Assembly: GCF_937952055.1 (NCBI RefSeq)
Contig: NZ_CALFYO010000025.1
Span: forward strand, 1-64,000
Direction of reading: 5' to 3'
Source of the DNA: an uncultured Piscinibacter sp.
GTDB taxonomy: Bacteria > Pseudomonadota > Gammaproteobacteria > Burkholderiales > Burkholderiaceae_C
DNA length: 64,000 nucleotides
Shown here: positions 1 through 6,679 of the stretch, piece after piece
Layout of the letters: each line of letters opens with the position of its first letter
How positions within the stretch are numbered: position 1 is the stretch's first letter
The notes under the pieces: generated by a model
The model's input: only the letters and a program-made list of their open reading frames with translations
What the model was told of the DNA's origin: nothing
Database searches by the model: none
Translations under genes and position numbers: made by a program

Positions 1-55
1 AACCACCGACACGCGGATTTTCAATCCGCTGCTCTACCAACTGAGCTACTTGGCC
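1..55 (-). tRNA. tRNA-Phe (GAA), 3' end cut off by the window
   Basis: Read on the minus strand from base 55, the sequence opens with GGCCAAGTAGCTCAGTTGG, a standard acceptor arm and D-arm. An anticodon stem GCGGA/TCCGC follows, closing a 7-base loop TTGAAAA whose anticodon is GAA (phenylalanine). The variable region and the 5' half of the T-arm are present. About 21 bases of the 3' end (T-loop, acceptor 3' strand, CCA) lie beyond base 1. It sits just downstream of the ntrX-like gene but has its own -10-like box. Confidence 0.95.
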
Positions 56-66
56 AGGAACCGCGA

Positions 67-72
67 AGTATA
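67..72 (-). promoter_or_regulatory. -10 box for the tRNA-Phe gene
   Basis: TATACT on the minus strand lies 11 bases upstream of the tRNA 5' end, the usual place for a transcription start close to the mature end. No convincing -35 hexamer is seen 16-18 bases further upstream, so this is a tentative assignment. Confidence 0.4.
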
Positions 73-95
73 GCCCAGGCGCGGGGCCCTCCGGA

Positions 96-803
96 TCAGA
101 GTGCCCCGCCGCGCTTGTTGCGCGAGAGGTCCACGCCGAGTTGCTTGAGCTTGCGGTACAGGTGCGTGCGCTCGAGGCCGGTCTTCTCCGCCACGCGCGT
201 CATGCTGCCGTTCTCCTGCGCGAGGTGGAACTCGAAATAGCTCTTCTCGAAGGCATCGCGCGCTTCGCGCAGCGGGCGGTCGAGGTCGAAGCTCTGCTCG
301 GCTTGGGGCCCCAGCATCAGCGGCGCAGACGGCAACATCGAGCTACCGGGCATCGCCGCCTCGACGGTCAGCGCGCCCTCGCCGAGATGGTGGTTGTGGT
401 GCGGGACCGCCGCCGGCGACGCCTGCCGATGTCCCGCCGCCGGCTTGACCAGGCCCTGCTCGACGGCGCGCAGCAACTTCTGCAGCGTCACCGGCTTCTC
501 CAGGAAGGCCATCGCGCCGAACTTGGTGGCCTCGACCGCAGTGTCGATCGTGCCGTGCCCGCTCATCATGATCACCGGCATCGTGAGCAAGCCGGTGGCG
601 CCCCATTCCTTCAGCAGCGTGATGCCGTCCACGTCGGGCATCCAGATGTCCAGCAGCACGAGGTCCGGGCGCAGGCGCTCGCGGCAGGCGCGCGCCTCGG
701 CAGCGTTCTCGGCCACTTCGACGGTGTGGCCCTCGTCGGTCAGGATCTCCGACAGCAACGCGCGGATGCCGAGTTCGTCGTCTACAACAAGAATGATCGC
801 CAT
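96..803 (-). CDS. ntrX: NtrX-like response regulator without AAA+ domain
   Basis: A 235-residue response regulator and the partner of the histidine kinase encoded 6 bases upstream. The receiver domain (residues 1-115) has the acidic pair D8/D9, phosphoacceptor D52, switch residue S81 and K103. After a linker (about 116-175) comes a Fis-type helix-turn-helix at about 201-225 (VAEKTGLERTHLYRKLKQLG). A full NtrX has a sigma54-activating AAA+ domain of about 230 residues between these parts; here it is absent. The protein therefore probably binds DNA but cannot activate sigma54 polymerase by the classical route. This short form is familiar in betaproteobacteria. Its likely role is nitrogen/redox or envelope-linked regulation; the targets are unknown. 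Confidence 0.85.
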   Translation of the reverse strand: MAIILVVDDELGIRALLSEILTDEGHTVEVAENAAEARACRERLRPDLVLLDIWMPDVDGITLLKEWGATGLLTMPVIMMSGHGTIDTAVEATKFGAMAFLEKPVTLQKLLRAVEQGLVKPAAGHRQASPAAVPHHNHHLGEGALTVEAAMPGSSMLPSAPLMLGPQAEQSFDLDRPLREARDAFEKSYFEFHLAQENGSMTRVAEKTGLERTHLYRKLKQLGVDLSRNKRGGAL

Positions 804-809
804 GGATGG

Positions 810-3149
810 TCAGTGCGTCCGGCTCTCGGTGGCAGCCGTGGCGGCCGAGTGGCCGTCGGCCGGAGCGAACTTGGAAAATGATAGCGAAACTTGCGCCCCC
901 GTCGCAGGGGCGGCGCCCGGAGGCGCCGCAGTGTCGCCCGCGGCGACGTCGCGCGCCACCCCCAGGTTCGCGATGCGCACCCGCGCGCCGTGCTCGTCGG
1001 CGATCTTCTTCACCACCGCCAGGCCGAGGCCCGTGCCCTTGCTCTTGGTCGTGACGTAGGGCTCGAAGGCTCGCTTGAGCACCTTCTCCGGAAAGCCGTG
1101 GCCGTTGTCGAGCACCTGCAGGCGCACGGCGCGCACGTCGCCCTGCTCGGTGCGCGCCGCCTCGGTGCGGACGAGGACGCGGCCGTCGGGCTTGTCCGCC
1201 ACGGCGTCGAGCGCGTTCTGCACCAGGTTGTGGATGACCTGGCGCAGCTGCGTGCTGTCGCCGACGATCAGCGGCATGTTCTGGCCGAATTCGGCATGCA
1301 GCCGACCCGACTCCTGCGCGGTGACGTACAGGCCCAGCACCTCGGCGACCAGGGCATTCAGGTCCAGGGCCTTCAGCTGGGCCGCCGGCAGCCTCGCGTA
1401 GTCGCGGAACTCGTTGACCAGCGCCTTCATCGCCTGCACCTGGTTGACGATGGTGGCGACGGACTTGGCGAGCATGGTCTGGTCCGGCCCCTCCAGTTTG
1501 GCTTCGAGCTTGTGCTGCAGCCGCTCGGCGGAGAGCTGGATCGGCGTGAGCGGGTTCTTGATCTCGTGGGCGAGCCGCCGCGCCACTTCGCTCCAGGCCT
1601 CGGTGCGCTGCGCGGAGACGACTTCGGTGATGTCGTCGAACACCATCAGCCGCGCACCCTGCGGCATGGCCGCGCCGCGCACCAGCAGCGTCAGCGTATC
1701 GCGGTCGCGACCCTGCGAGTCCTGCGTCTGCAGATCGAAGCTGTCTTGCCAGTGATCGCGCTCGCCGGCCTCGGGGCTGGTGGCATGCAGCTCGAAGCGC
1801 TGCCACACGCTCTTGGCGAAGCCTTCCAGCCCCGGCACCTCGTCGAGACGCCGCCCGCGGTAGGCCGACAGCGGCAGTTTGACGATGCGCGTGGCGCCCG
1901 GGTTGACGGTGTCGATGCGGCCCTCGCGGTCGAACACGATCACGCCCGCGGTCAGGTTGTCGAGAATGGTCTGCAGGTTGGCGCGTGCGCCCTCCACCTG
2001 GCGCACGCTGCGCTGCACCAGCGCGCGCGCCTCGGAGAGCTGCTCCGTCATGTCGGCGAACGACCGCGTCAGGCCGCCGAGTTCGTCGCGCGAGGCGAAC
2101 ACCGGCTTGGCGCTGAGGTCGCCGTGCGCCACCTGGTCGACTCCCTCGGCGAGCAGCAGCAGCGGCCTGGCGAGCTGGTTGCCGAGCAGCGCGGCCAGCA
2201 GCACAGCACCGAACACCGCCAGCACCAGCGCCAGCGTCAGCGTGCCGATGTACATGCGGCGCAGGCCGTCGCGCGCCAGCGCACGCTGCTGGTACTCGCG
2301 GTAGGCCGTCTGCACCGACAGCGCATCGGCCGTCAGCGTCGCCGGCAGCAGCTGGCGCACCATCAGGTAGCGCTCCTGTTCGGCGAGCGCGAAATTGGCG
2401 CTCGGCACCAGGGCGACCACGCGGATGCGGCCCTGCGCCGCGCTGCCGGCGTCCTCGTCGAGTCCCTCGAGCTGGCCGACGACGCGCTGCAGCCGCGCCT
2501 GGCGCAGCATCGTCGCGCCCGGCCGCTCCGGCAACAGCCCGGCGGCGCTGCTGCTCGCCGAGAGCAGCGAGTGGCCCGAGGCGCTGACGATCGCCACCTC
2601 CTGCACGGCGAGCTGCTCGCGCAACCGCTCCAGCGCCAGTGTCGTCGCGCTGCCGCCGCGCCCTTCCAGCAGCGCAGCGGACGATCCGCTTTCGGCGAGC
2701 TTCTCGGCGGCCAGGCGCGTGCGGTTGGCGAGTTCGTTGACCAGCGCGTCGAGCGTGCCCCGGCCGAGGTTGAGGCCGGCGTCGAGCGCACTCTCCACCT
2801 TCACGTCGAACCAGCTCTCGATGCTGCGCGACACGAACTGGTAGCTGACCGTGTAGACCAGGATGCCCGGCACCACGCCGACCAGGGCGAAGATCGCCGC
2901 CAGCTTGAGCAGCAGCCGGCTGCCGAACTTGCGCCTGCGCACCCGCACCACCAGCCGCACCGAGGCGATGCCGATGACCAGCAGCAGCAGCGCGGCCACC
3001 GTGACGTTGACCCAGAACAGCCAGACGTAGTGGCGTTCATACAGGGCAGGGCTGTTGGTGGCCACCGAGAGCAGGAAGGCGAGCACGAGGCCGGCGCCGG
3101 TCACCGCCACCAGCGCGACGATCCAGGCCCAGCGGGTCGCCTTCTTCAT
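810..3149 (-). CDS. ntrY: NtrY-like membrane sensor histidine kinase
   Basis: A 779-residue membrane sensor kinase that should phosphorylate the adjacent NtrX-like regulator. Hydrophobic segments near residues 8-30, 42-66 and 82-104 and another near 300-325 bracket a periplasmic/sensory region. A HAMP segment, a PAS-like domain (about 395-500), a HisKA domain with the phosphorylated histidine H528 in the H-box (RRLAHEIKNPLTP), and a HATPase_c domain follow. The HATPase domain shows the N-box (NLVQNALDAV), G1 (DNGHGF) and G2 (GTGLGLAVVKK). The G2 region is followed by a low-complexity insertion rich in Ala and Pro before the last strand. The start ATG at 3149 is clear. The gene forms one transcription unit with ntrX and probably with the upstream DUF4390 and rsmB genes. 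Confidence 0.9.
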   Translation of the reverse strand: MKKATRWAWIVALVAVTGAGLVLAFLLSVATNSPALYERHYVWLFWVNVTVAALLLLVIGIASVRLVVRVRRRKFGSRLLLKLAAIFALVGVVPGILVYTVSYQFVSRSIESWFDVKVESALDAGLNLGRGTLDALVNELANRTRLAAEKLAESGSSAALLEGRGGSATTLALERLREQLAVQEVAIVSASGHSLLSASSSAAGLLPERPGATMLRQARLQRVVGQLEGLDEDAGSAAQGRIRVVALVPSANFALAEQERYLMVRQLLPATLTADALSVQTAYREYQQRALARDGLRRMYIGTLTLALVLAVFGAVLLAALLGNQLARPLLLLAEGVDQVAHGDLSAKPVFASRDELGGLTRSFADMTEQLSEARALVQRSVRQVEGARANLQTILDNLTAGVIVFDREGRIDTVNPGATRIVKLPLSAYRGRRLDEVPGLEGFAKSVWQRFELHATSPEAGERDHWQDSFDLQTQDSQGRDRDTLTLLVRGAAMPQGARLMVFDDITEVVSAQRTEAWSEVARRLAHEIKNPLTPIQLSAERLQHKLEAKLEGPDQTMLAKSVATIVNQVQAMKALVNEFRDYARLPAAQLKALDLNALVAEVLGLYVTAQESGRLHAEFGQNMPLIVGDSTQLRQVIHNLVQNALDAVADKPDGRVLVRTEAARTEQGDVRAVRLQVLDNGHGFPEKVLKRAFEPYVTTKSKGTGLGLAVVKKIADEHGARVRIANLGVARDVAAGDTAAPPGAAPATGAQVSLSFSKFAPADGHSAATAATESRTH

Positions 3150-3192
3150 GGTCGCGGTGGGATCTCAGCGGCAGACGCCGGGTTTCGACGCG

Positions 3193-3798
3193 CTAGTCGA
3201 AGCGTTGCGTGCGCTCGACCGACAGCGCCCACTCCGGCTGCGAGCCGATGCCGATCTGCATCGGCCGTGGCAGCAACGAGGTGTCGAGGCGGAAGTTGAA
3301 CTCGACGTAGTGCCTCGAGCCCTCTTCCAGCTGTGAAGGCTCGGCGACCTTCCAGTTCACGCCGCGGCGGATGGCGGCAAAGGCCTCGGCTCGCGTGGCG
3401 TAGCTCTGACTGATGCCGGCGAAGGTGACGCGGTAGTTGGAGGTGAGCGGCTGGTAGACGATGCGCCAGATGCGCGAGGCGCTGGCGACGCGCTTGTCGC
3501 GCCAGTACCAGCGGTCGCGGAACACCTCCGCCTCGGCGACGAAGTACAGCGGCACGGACTTGGCCAGCGCCTCCTCGGGGCCGCGCGGCAGCTCGAAGTT
3601 GATCGCGTAGTCGATGGTCAGGCCGTCCTCGCCTCGCTGCACCTCGAACGCGGACAGCTCGGTGCCGTCGGCCAGGGCGCCGGCCGACCACCAGGCGAGC
3701 CACGCGGCGACGATCAGCGCGACCAAGCGCCCGAGGCGGCGCCTGCCGTTCGCTGCGCGGGGGCCTGGCCGGTGGGTCGAGCGTGCCGCGCTGCGCAT
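3193..3798 (-). CDS. DUF4390 domain protein, exported or membrane-anchored
   Basis: A 201-residue protein with a basic N-terminus followed by a hydrophobic stretch (about 22-43, LVALIVAAWLAWWSAGALA) that acts as signal peptide or anchor. A beta-rich domain typical of DUF4390 follows, with motifs such as YAINFELP, RDRWYW and the strands around IWRIVYQPLTSNYRV. DUF4390 genes are regularly found between rsmB and ntrY in Burkholderiales, as here (14 bases after rsmB, 43 before ntrY), suggesting an envelope function linked to the kinase. No catalytic motif is visible and the biochemical role is unknown. Confidence 0.8.
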   Translation of the reverse strand: MRSAARSTHRPGPRAANGRRRLGRLVALIVAAWLAWWSAGALADGTELSAFEVQRGEDGLTIDYAINFELPRGPEEALAKSVPLYFVAEAEVFRDRWYWRDKRVASASRIWRIVYQPLTSNYRVTFAGISQSYATRAEAFAAIRRGVNWKVAEPSQLEEGSRHYVEFNFRLDTSLLPRPMQIGIGSQPEWALSVERTQRFD

Positions 3799-3812
3799 GG
3801 GTTGGGCGGGAT

Positions 3813-5120
3813 TCAGGTCTTGAGGAGCAGGCCGTAGAAGAACCCGTCCGCCGATGCGGCAGCCGGTGGCGGCGAACGATCAGGCTGATTGTCGGGCAGC
3901 GGGAGCAGGTGGCCGGGCACGGAGGGGTCGGCGGCCGGTGCGGCATCGCCGTGGCGTTGCAAAAAAGCGTCGATCTGCTCCTGGCCCTCGGCCTTGAACA
4001 CCGAGCAGGTGCAGTACAGCAGCCTGCCGCCCGGCCGCAGCGTGGGCCACAGCGCGTCGAGCAGCCGCGCCTGGGTGCGCGCCAGCGCCGCGATGTCGCT
4101 GGACCGGCGCAGCCAGCGCACATCGGGATGGCGGCGCACGATTCCCGAGGCGCTGCACGGCGCGTCGAGCAGGATGGCGTCGAACGGCCGACCGTCCCAC
4201 CAGCTGGCGGGGTCGCCGGCGTCGGCAGCGACCGTGCCGGCGCTCAGGTGCAGCCGCGTCAGCGTGTCGTGCACGCGCGCCAGCCGCTGCGCGTCGCTGT
4301 CCAGCGCCAGCAGGTCGAGGTCGGCCAGCTCCAGCAGGTGCGCCGTCTTGCCGCCCGGTGCGGCGCAGGCGTCGAGCACCCGCGCGCCGGCCGGCAGGCC
4401 CGCGCCGATGAGCAGCGGCGCGGCGCGCTGCGCGGCAGCGTCCTGCACCGACACGTCGCCGTCGGCAAACCCGGGCAGCTGCTGCACCGGCACGGGCTGG
4501 GCCAGCACGACGGCCTGCGTGCCGGGCAGCGCCGAGGCCGTCATGCCGGCCTCGGCCAGCCGCGCGATATAGGCCGCGACGCTGCTGCGGCGCCGGTTGA
4601 CGCGCAACGTCATCGGCGCGCGCTGCTGGTCGGCCTCCAGCACCGCCTGCCAACGCTGCGGCCAGTCGCGCTGCAGCCGATCGATCCACCAGCGCGGATG
4701 GTTGTAGCGCGCCGTCAGGTCGTTCTCGAGCGCGGCCAGCAGCGCCTCGCGTTCGCGCAGGAAGCGGCGCAGCACCGCGTTGACGAAACCGCCGCGCTGC
4801 CTCGCCGCCACCACCGCCTGGTCGACCAGCGTGTGTTCCGCATAGGGCGTGCCCGACCCTGGCCAGAGCAGCGCGAGCGCCGTGAGCAGCAGCGCGTCGA
4901 GCGCGGCCGGCGGCGCCTTCGGCACGAGGCGCTGGCGCGCCGCCAGCGCGCCACCCAGCCAGCGCAGCGCGTGGAAGCTCAGCGCCTGCGCGCCCGGCCG
5001 GGCGGCCGCAGGGCAACGCTCCAGCGCATCGGTGAGGCTGGCACCTGCGCGCACGGCCTGCACGGCGGCGGCGGCATGGGTCAGCAGTTGCGCGAGCGGG
5101 AGCGAGGCGGGGACATTCAC
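3813..5120 (-). CDS. rsmB: 16S rRNA (cytosine-967-C5)-methyltransferase RsmB
   Basis: A 435-residue SAM-dependent RNA methyltransferase of the Fmu/Sun family, expected to make m5C967 in 16S rRNA. The N-terminal third (about 1-150) is the helical NusB-like RNA-binding domain. The Rossmann methyltransferase domain has SAM motif I (LDACAAPGGKTAHL), the catalytic motif IV (LDAPCSASGI) and the second cysteine motif (LLYCTCSVF). Length is normal for the family. The only in-frame start fitting the N-terminus is GTG at 5120; a nearby ATG is out of frame. First gene of the likely rsmB-DUF4390-ntrY-ntrX operon, divergent from folE. Confidence 0.92.
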   Translation of the reverse strand: MNVPASLPLAQLLTHAAAAVQAVRAGASLTDALERCPAAARPGAQALSFHALRWLGGALAARQRLVPKAPPAALDALLLTALALLWPGSGTPYAEHTLVDQAVVAARQRGGFVNAVLRRFLREREALLAALENDLTARYNHPRWWIDRLQRDWPQRWQAVLEADQQRAPMTLRVNRRRSSVAAYIARLAEAGMTASALPGTQAVVLAQPVPVQQLPGFADGDVSVQDAAAQRAAPLLIGAGLPAGARVLDACAAPGGKTAHLLELADLDLLALDSDAQRLARVHDTLTRLHLSAGTVAADAGDPASWWDGRPFDAILLDAPCSASGIVRRHPDVRWLRRSSDIAALARTQARLLDALWPTLRPGGRLLYCTCSVFKAEGQEQIDAFLQRHGDAAPAADPSVPGHLLPLPDNQPDRSPPPAAASADGFFYGLLLKT

Positions 5121-5209
5121 CGCGCGCAGTCTACGGGCAGGGCGGCACCCGGCTGCGCCGGCCGCCCGGCTGCGCTACCCTGTGGTGTTTGACGAATCGT
5201 GACCGGACC

Positions 5210-5944
5210 ATGCCTGCCGAACAAGCCACCCCGATCTTCCGCAGCGAGGAGGAGCTCTCGCGACTGCCCGCCTCGGAGCGCATCCGCTACCGGCTGGTGG
5301 GCGCGGAGTGCCGCTACCACGCCAACGACAACATCGCCGACTTCATCGAGGACGGCGAGCTCGAGGAGCTGAAGGCCGAGGTCGCGGCGAAGATGCAGGA
5401 GGTGCTGCGCGCACTGGTGATCGACACCGACAGCGACCACAACACGCAGGAAACCGCCAAGCGCGTGGCGAAGATGTTCCTCAGCGAGGTGTTCGTCGGC
5501 CGCTACACGCCGATGCCATCGGTCACCGAGTTCCCGAACTTCTCGCGCCTGAACGAGCTGATGATCGTCGGCCCGATCAAGGTGCGCAGCGCCTGCTCGC
5601 ACCACCTGTGCCCCATCCTCGGCAAGGTCTGGATCGGCGTGCTGCCCAACGAATTCAGCAACCTGATCGGGCTGTCGAAGTACGCGCGCATCTGCGACTG
5701 GATCATGAGCCGGCCGCAGATCCAGGAAGAGGCGGTCACCATGCTCGCCAACGAGCTGCAGGACCGCGTCAAGCCCGACGGTCTGGCCATCGTGATGGAA
5801 GCCGACCACTTCTGCATGCACTGGCGCGGGGTCAAGGACGACGAGTCGATGATGACCAACTCGGTGATGCGCGGCGCCTTCCTCAAGGACGCCAACCTGC
5901 GGCGAGAATTCCTCTCCCTGCTGTCGAAGAAGAACGGGAACTGA
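5210..5944 (+). CDS. folE: GTP cyclohydrolase I
   Basis: A 244-residue GTP cyclohydrolase I, which converts GTP to 7,8-dihydroneopterin triphosphate, the first step of tetrahydrofolate (and some pterin) synthesis. The zinc ligands are visible as C129 and H132 (motif ACSHHLC) and C202 (DHFCMHWRGVKD). The substrate region around NLIGLSKYARI is conserved. The FCMHWRGV stretch and following residues (DDESMMTNSVMRGAF) differ from the usual CMTMRGV.K form, so it belongs to a divergent branch. ATG 5210 is chosen; a TTG 21 bases earlier is also in frame. One base separates its stop from the BLUF gene start, so the two are almost certainly co-transcribed. Confidence 0.92.
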   Translation: MPAEQATPIFRSEEELSRLPASERIRYRLVGAECRYHANDNIADFIEDGELEELKAEVAAKMQEVLRALVIDTDSDHNTQETAKRVAKMFLSEVFVGRYTPMPSVTEFPNFSRLNELMIVGPIKVRSACSHHLCPILGKVWIGVLPNEFSNLIGLSKYARICDWIMSRPQIQEEAVTMLANELQDRVKPDGLAIVMEADHFCMHWRGVKDDESMMTNSVMRGAFLKDANLRREFLSLLSKKNGN

Positions 5945-5945
5945 C

Positions 5946-6371
5946 ATGCTCGTGCGCCTGATGTACGCCAGCCGCGCCGCCGACGCGGTCGACCAGGAGG
6001 CGCTGCTGGCCATCCTGCGCCAGTCCAAGGCGCAGAACACGGCCAACGGCATCACCGGGGTGCTGTGCTTCTCCGGTGGCATCTTCCTGCAGTTGCTCGA
6101 GGGCGGGCGCATGCAGGTCAACGCGCTGTACAACCGCATCGCCGCCGACAAGCGCCACCGCGACGTGGTGCTGCTGCGCTACGAGGAGATCGGCGAACGC
6201 CGCTTCGCCGGATGGTCGATGGGCCAGGTCAACCTCGCGCGGCTGAACCCGGCGCTGCTGCTGAAGTACTCCGAGACCGCGGTGCTCGACCCCTATGCGG
6301 TGTCGGGACAGGTGTCGATGGCACTGTTCGAGGAGCTGGTGGCCACCGCCTCCATCGTCGGTCAGGGCTGA
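5946..6371 (+). CDS. BLUF-domain blue-light photoreceptor
   Basis: A 141-residue single-domain BLUF protein that binds FAD and senses blue light. The residues of the photocycle line up with AppA: Y7 (AppA Y21), N31 (N45), Q49 (Q63), W90 (W104) and M92 (M106). About 45 C-terminal residues follow the domain and probably form the capping helices used in PixD-like short BLUF proteins. There is no output domain, so signalling must be through a protein partner. It is co-transcribed with folE. The last 10 bases overlap the end of the convergent DUF167 gene. Confidence 0.92.
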   Translation: MLVRLMYASRAADAVDQEALLAILRQSKAQNTANGITGVLCFSGGIFLQLLEGGRMQVNALYNRIAADKRHRDVVLLRYEEIGERRFAGWSMGQVNLARLNPALLLKYSETAVLDPYAVSGQVSMALFEELVATASIVGQG

Positions 6372-6679
6372 TCGGCCGGCAGCAGGCCGCGCAGCCAGTC
6401 CAGCACCTGCTGCTGCGGCGCGTCGATCGCCACGACCTTGCGCCGTGCCGTCTGGCCGCGCACCAGCGCCACGTGGCGCCGCGCCAGGTGGAGTTCTTCG
6501 GCCAGCCACTGCACCAGCACGTCGTTGGCCTTGCCGTCCACCGGCGGCGCGGCCAGCCGCACTCTCAGCGCACCGTCGTGCAACCCGTCGGCGCCGGTGC
6601 GCCTGGCGTTCGGCACCACGCTGACCGCGAGCCAGCAATGCTCGCCGTGGCGCGACAGGCAGGGTGGCAGCCTGCTCAA
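6362..6679 (-). CDS. DUF167 (YggU/UPF0235) family protein
   Basis: A 105-residue protein of the YggU family. The typical core is visible: VSVVPNARRTG, then LRVRLAAPPVDGKANDVLVQWLAE, then a C-terminal basic segment (GQTARRKVVAIDA). The reading frame is open further upstream, but that part is inside topB in another frame. The best start is TTG at 6679, which overlaps the topB stop (TTGA), implying translational coupling. The biochemical function of the family is unknown. The 3' end overlaps the convergent BLUF gene by 10 bases. Confidence 0.8.
   Translation of the reverse strand: MSRLPPCLSRHGEHCWLAVSVVPNARRTGADGLHDGALRVRLAAPPVDGKANDVLVQWLAEELHLARRHVALVRGQTARRKVVAIDAPQQQVLDWLRGLLPADQP

Noticed and set aside
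891..3299. 802-codon plus-strand open frame opposite the ntrY gene
   Set aside because: Its product is a Arg/His/Gln-rich string without domains; it is the antisense shadow of a GC-rich gene whose minus-strand frame has full kinase motifs.
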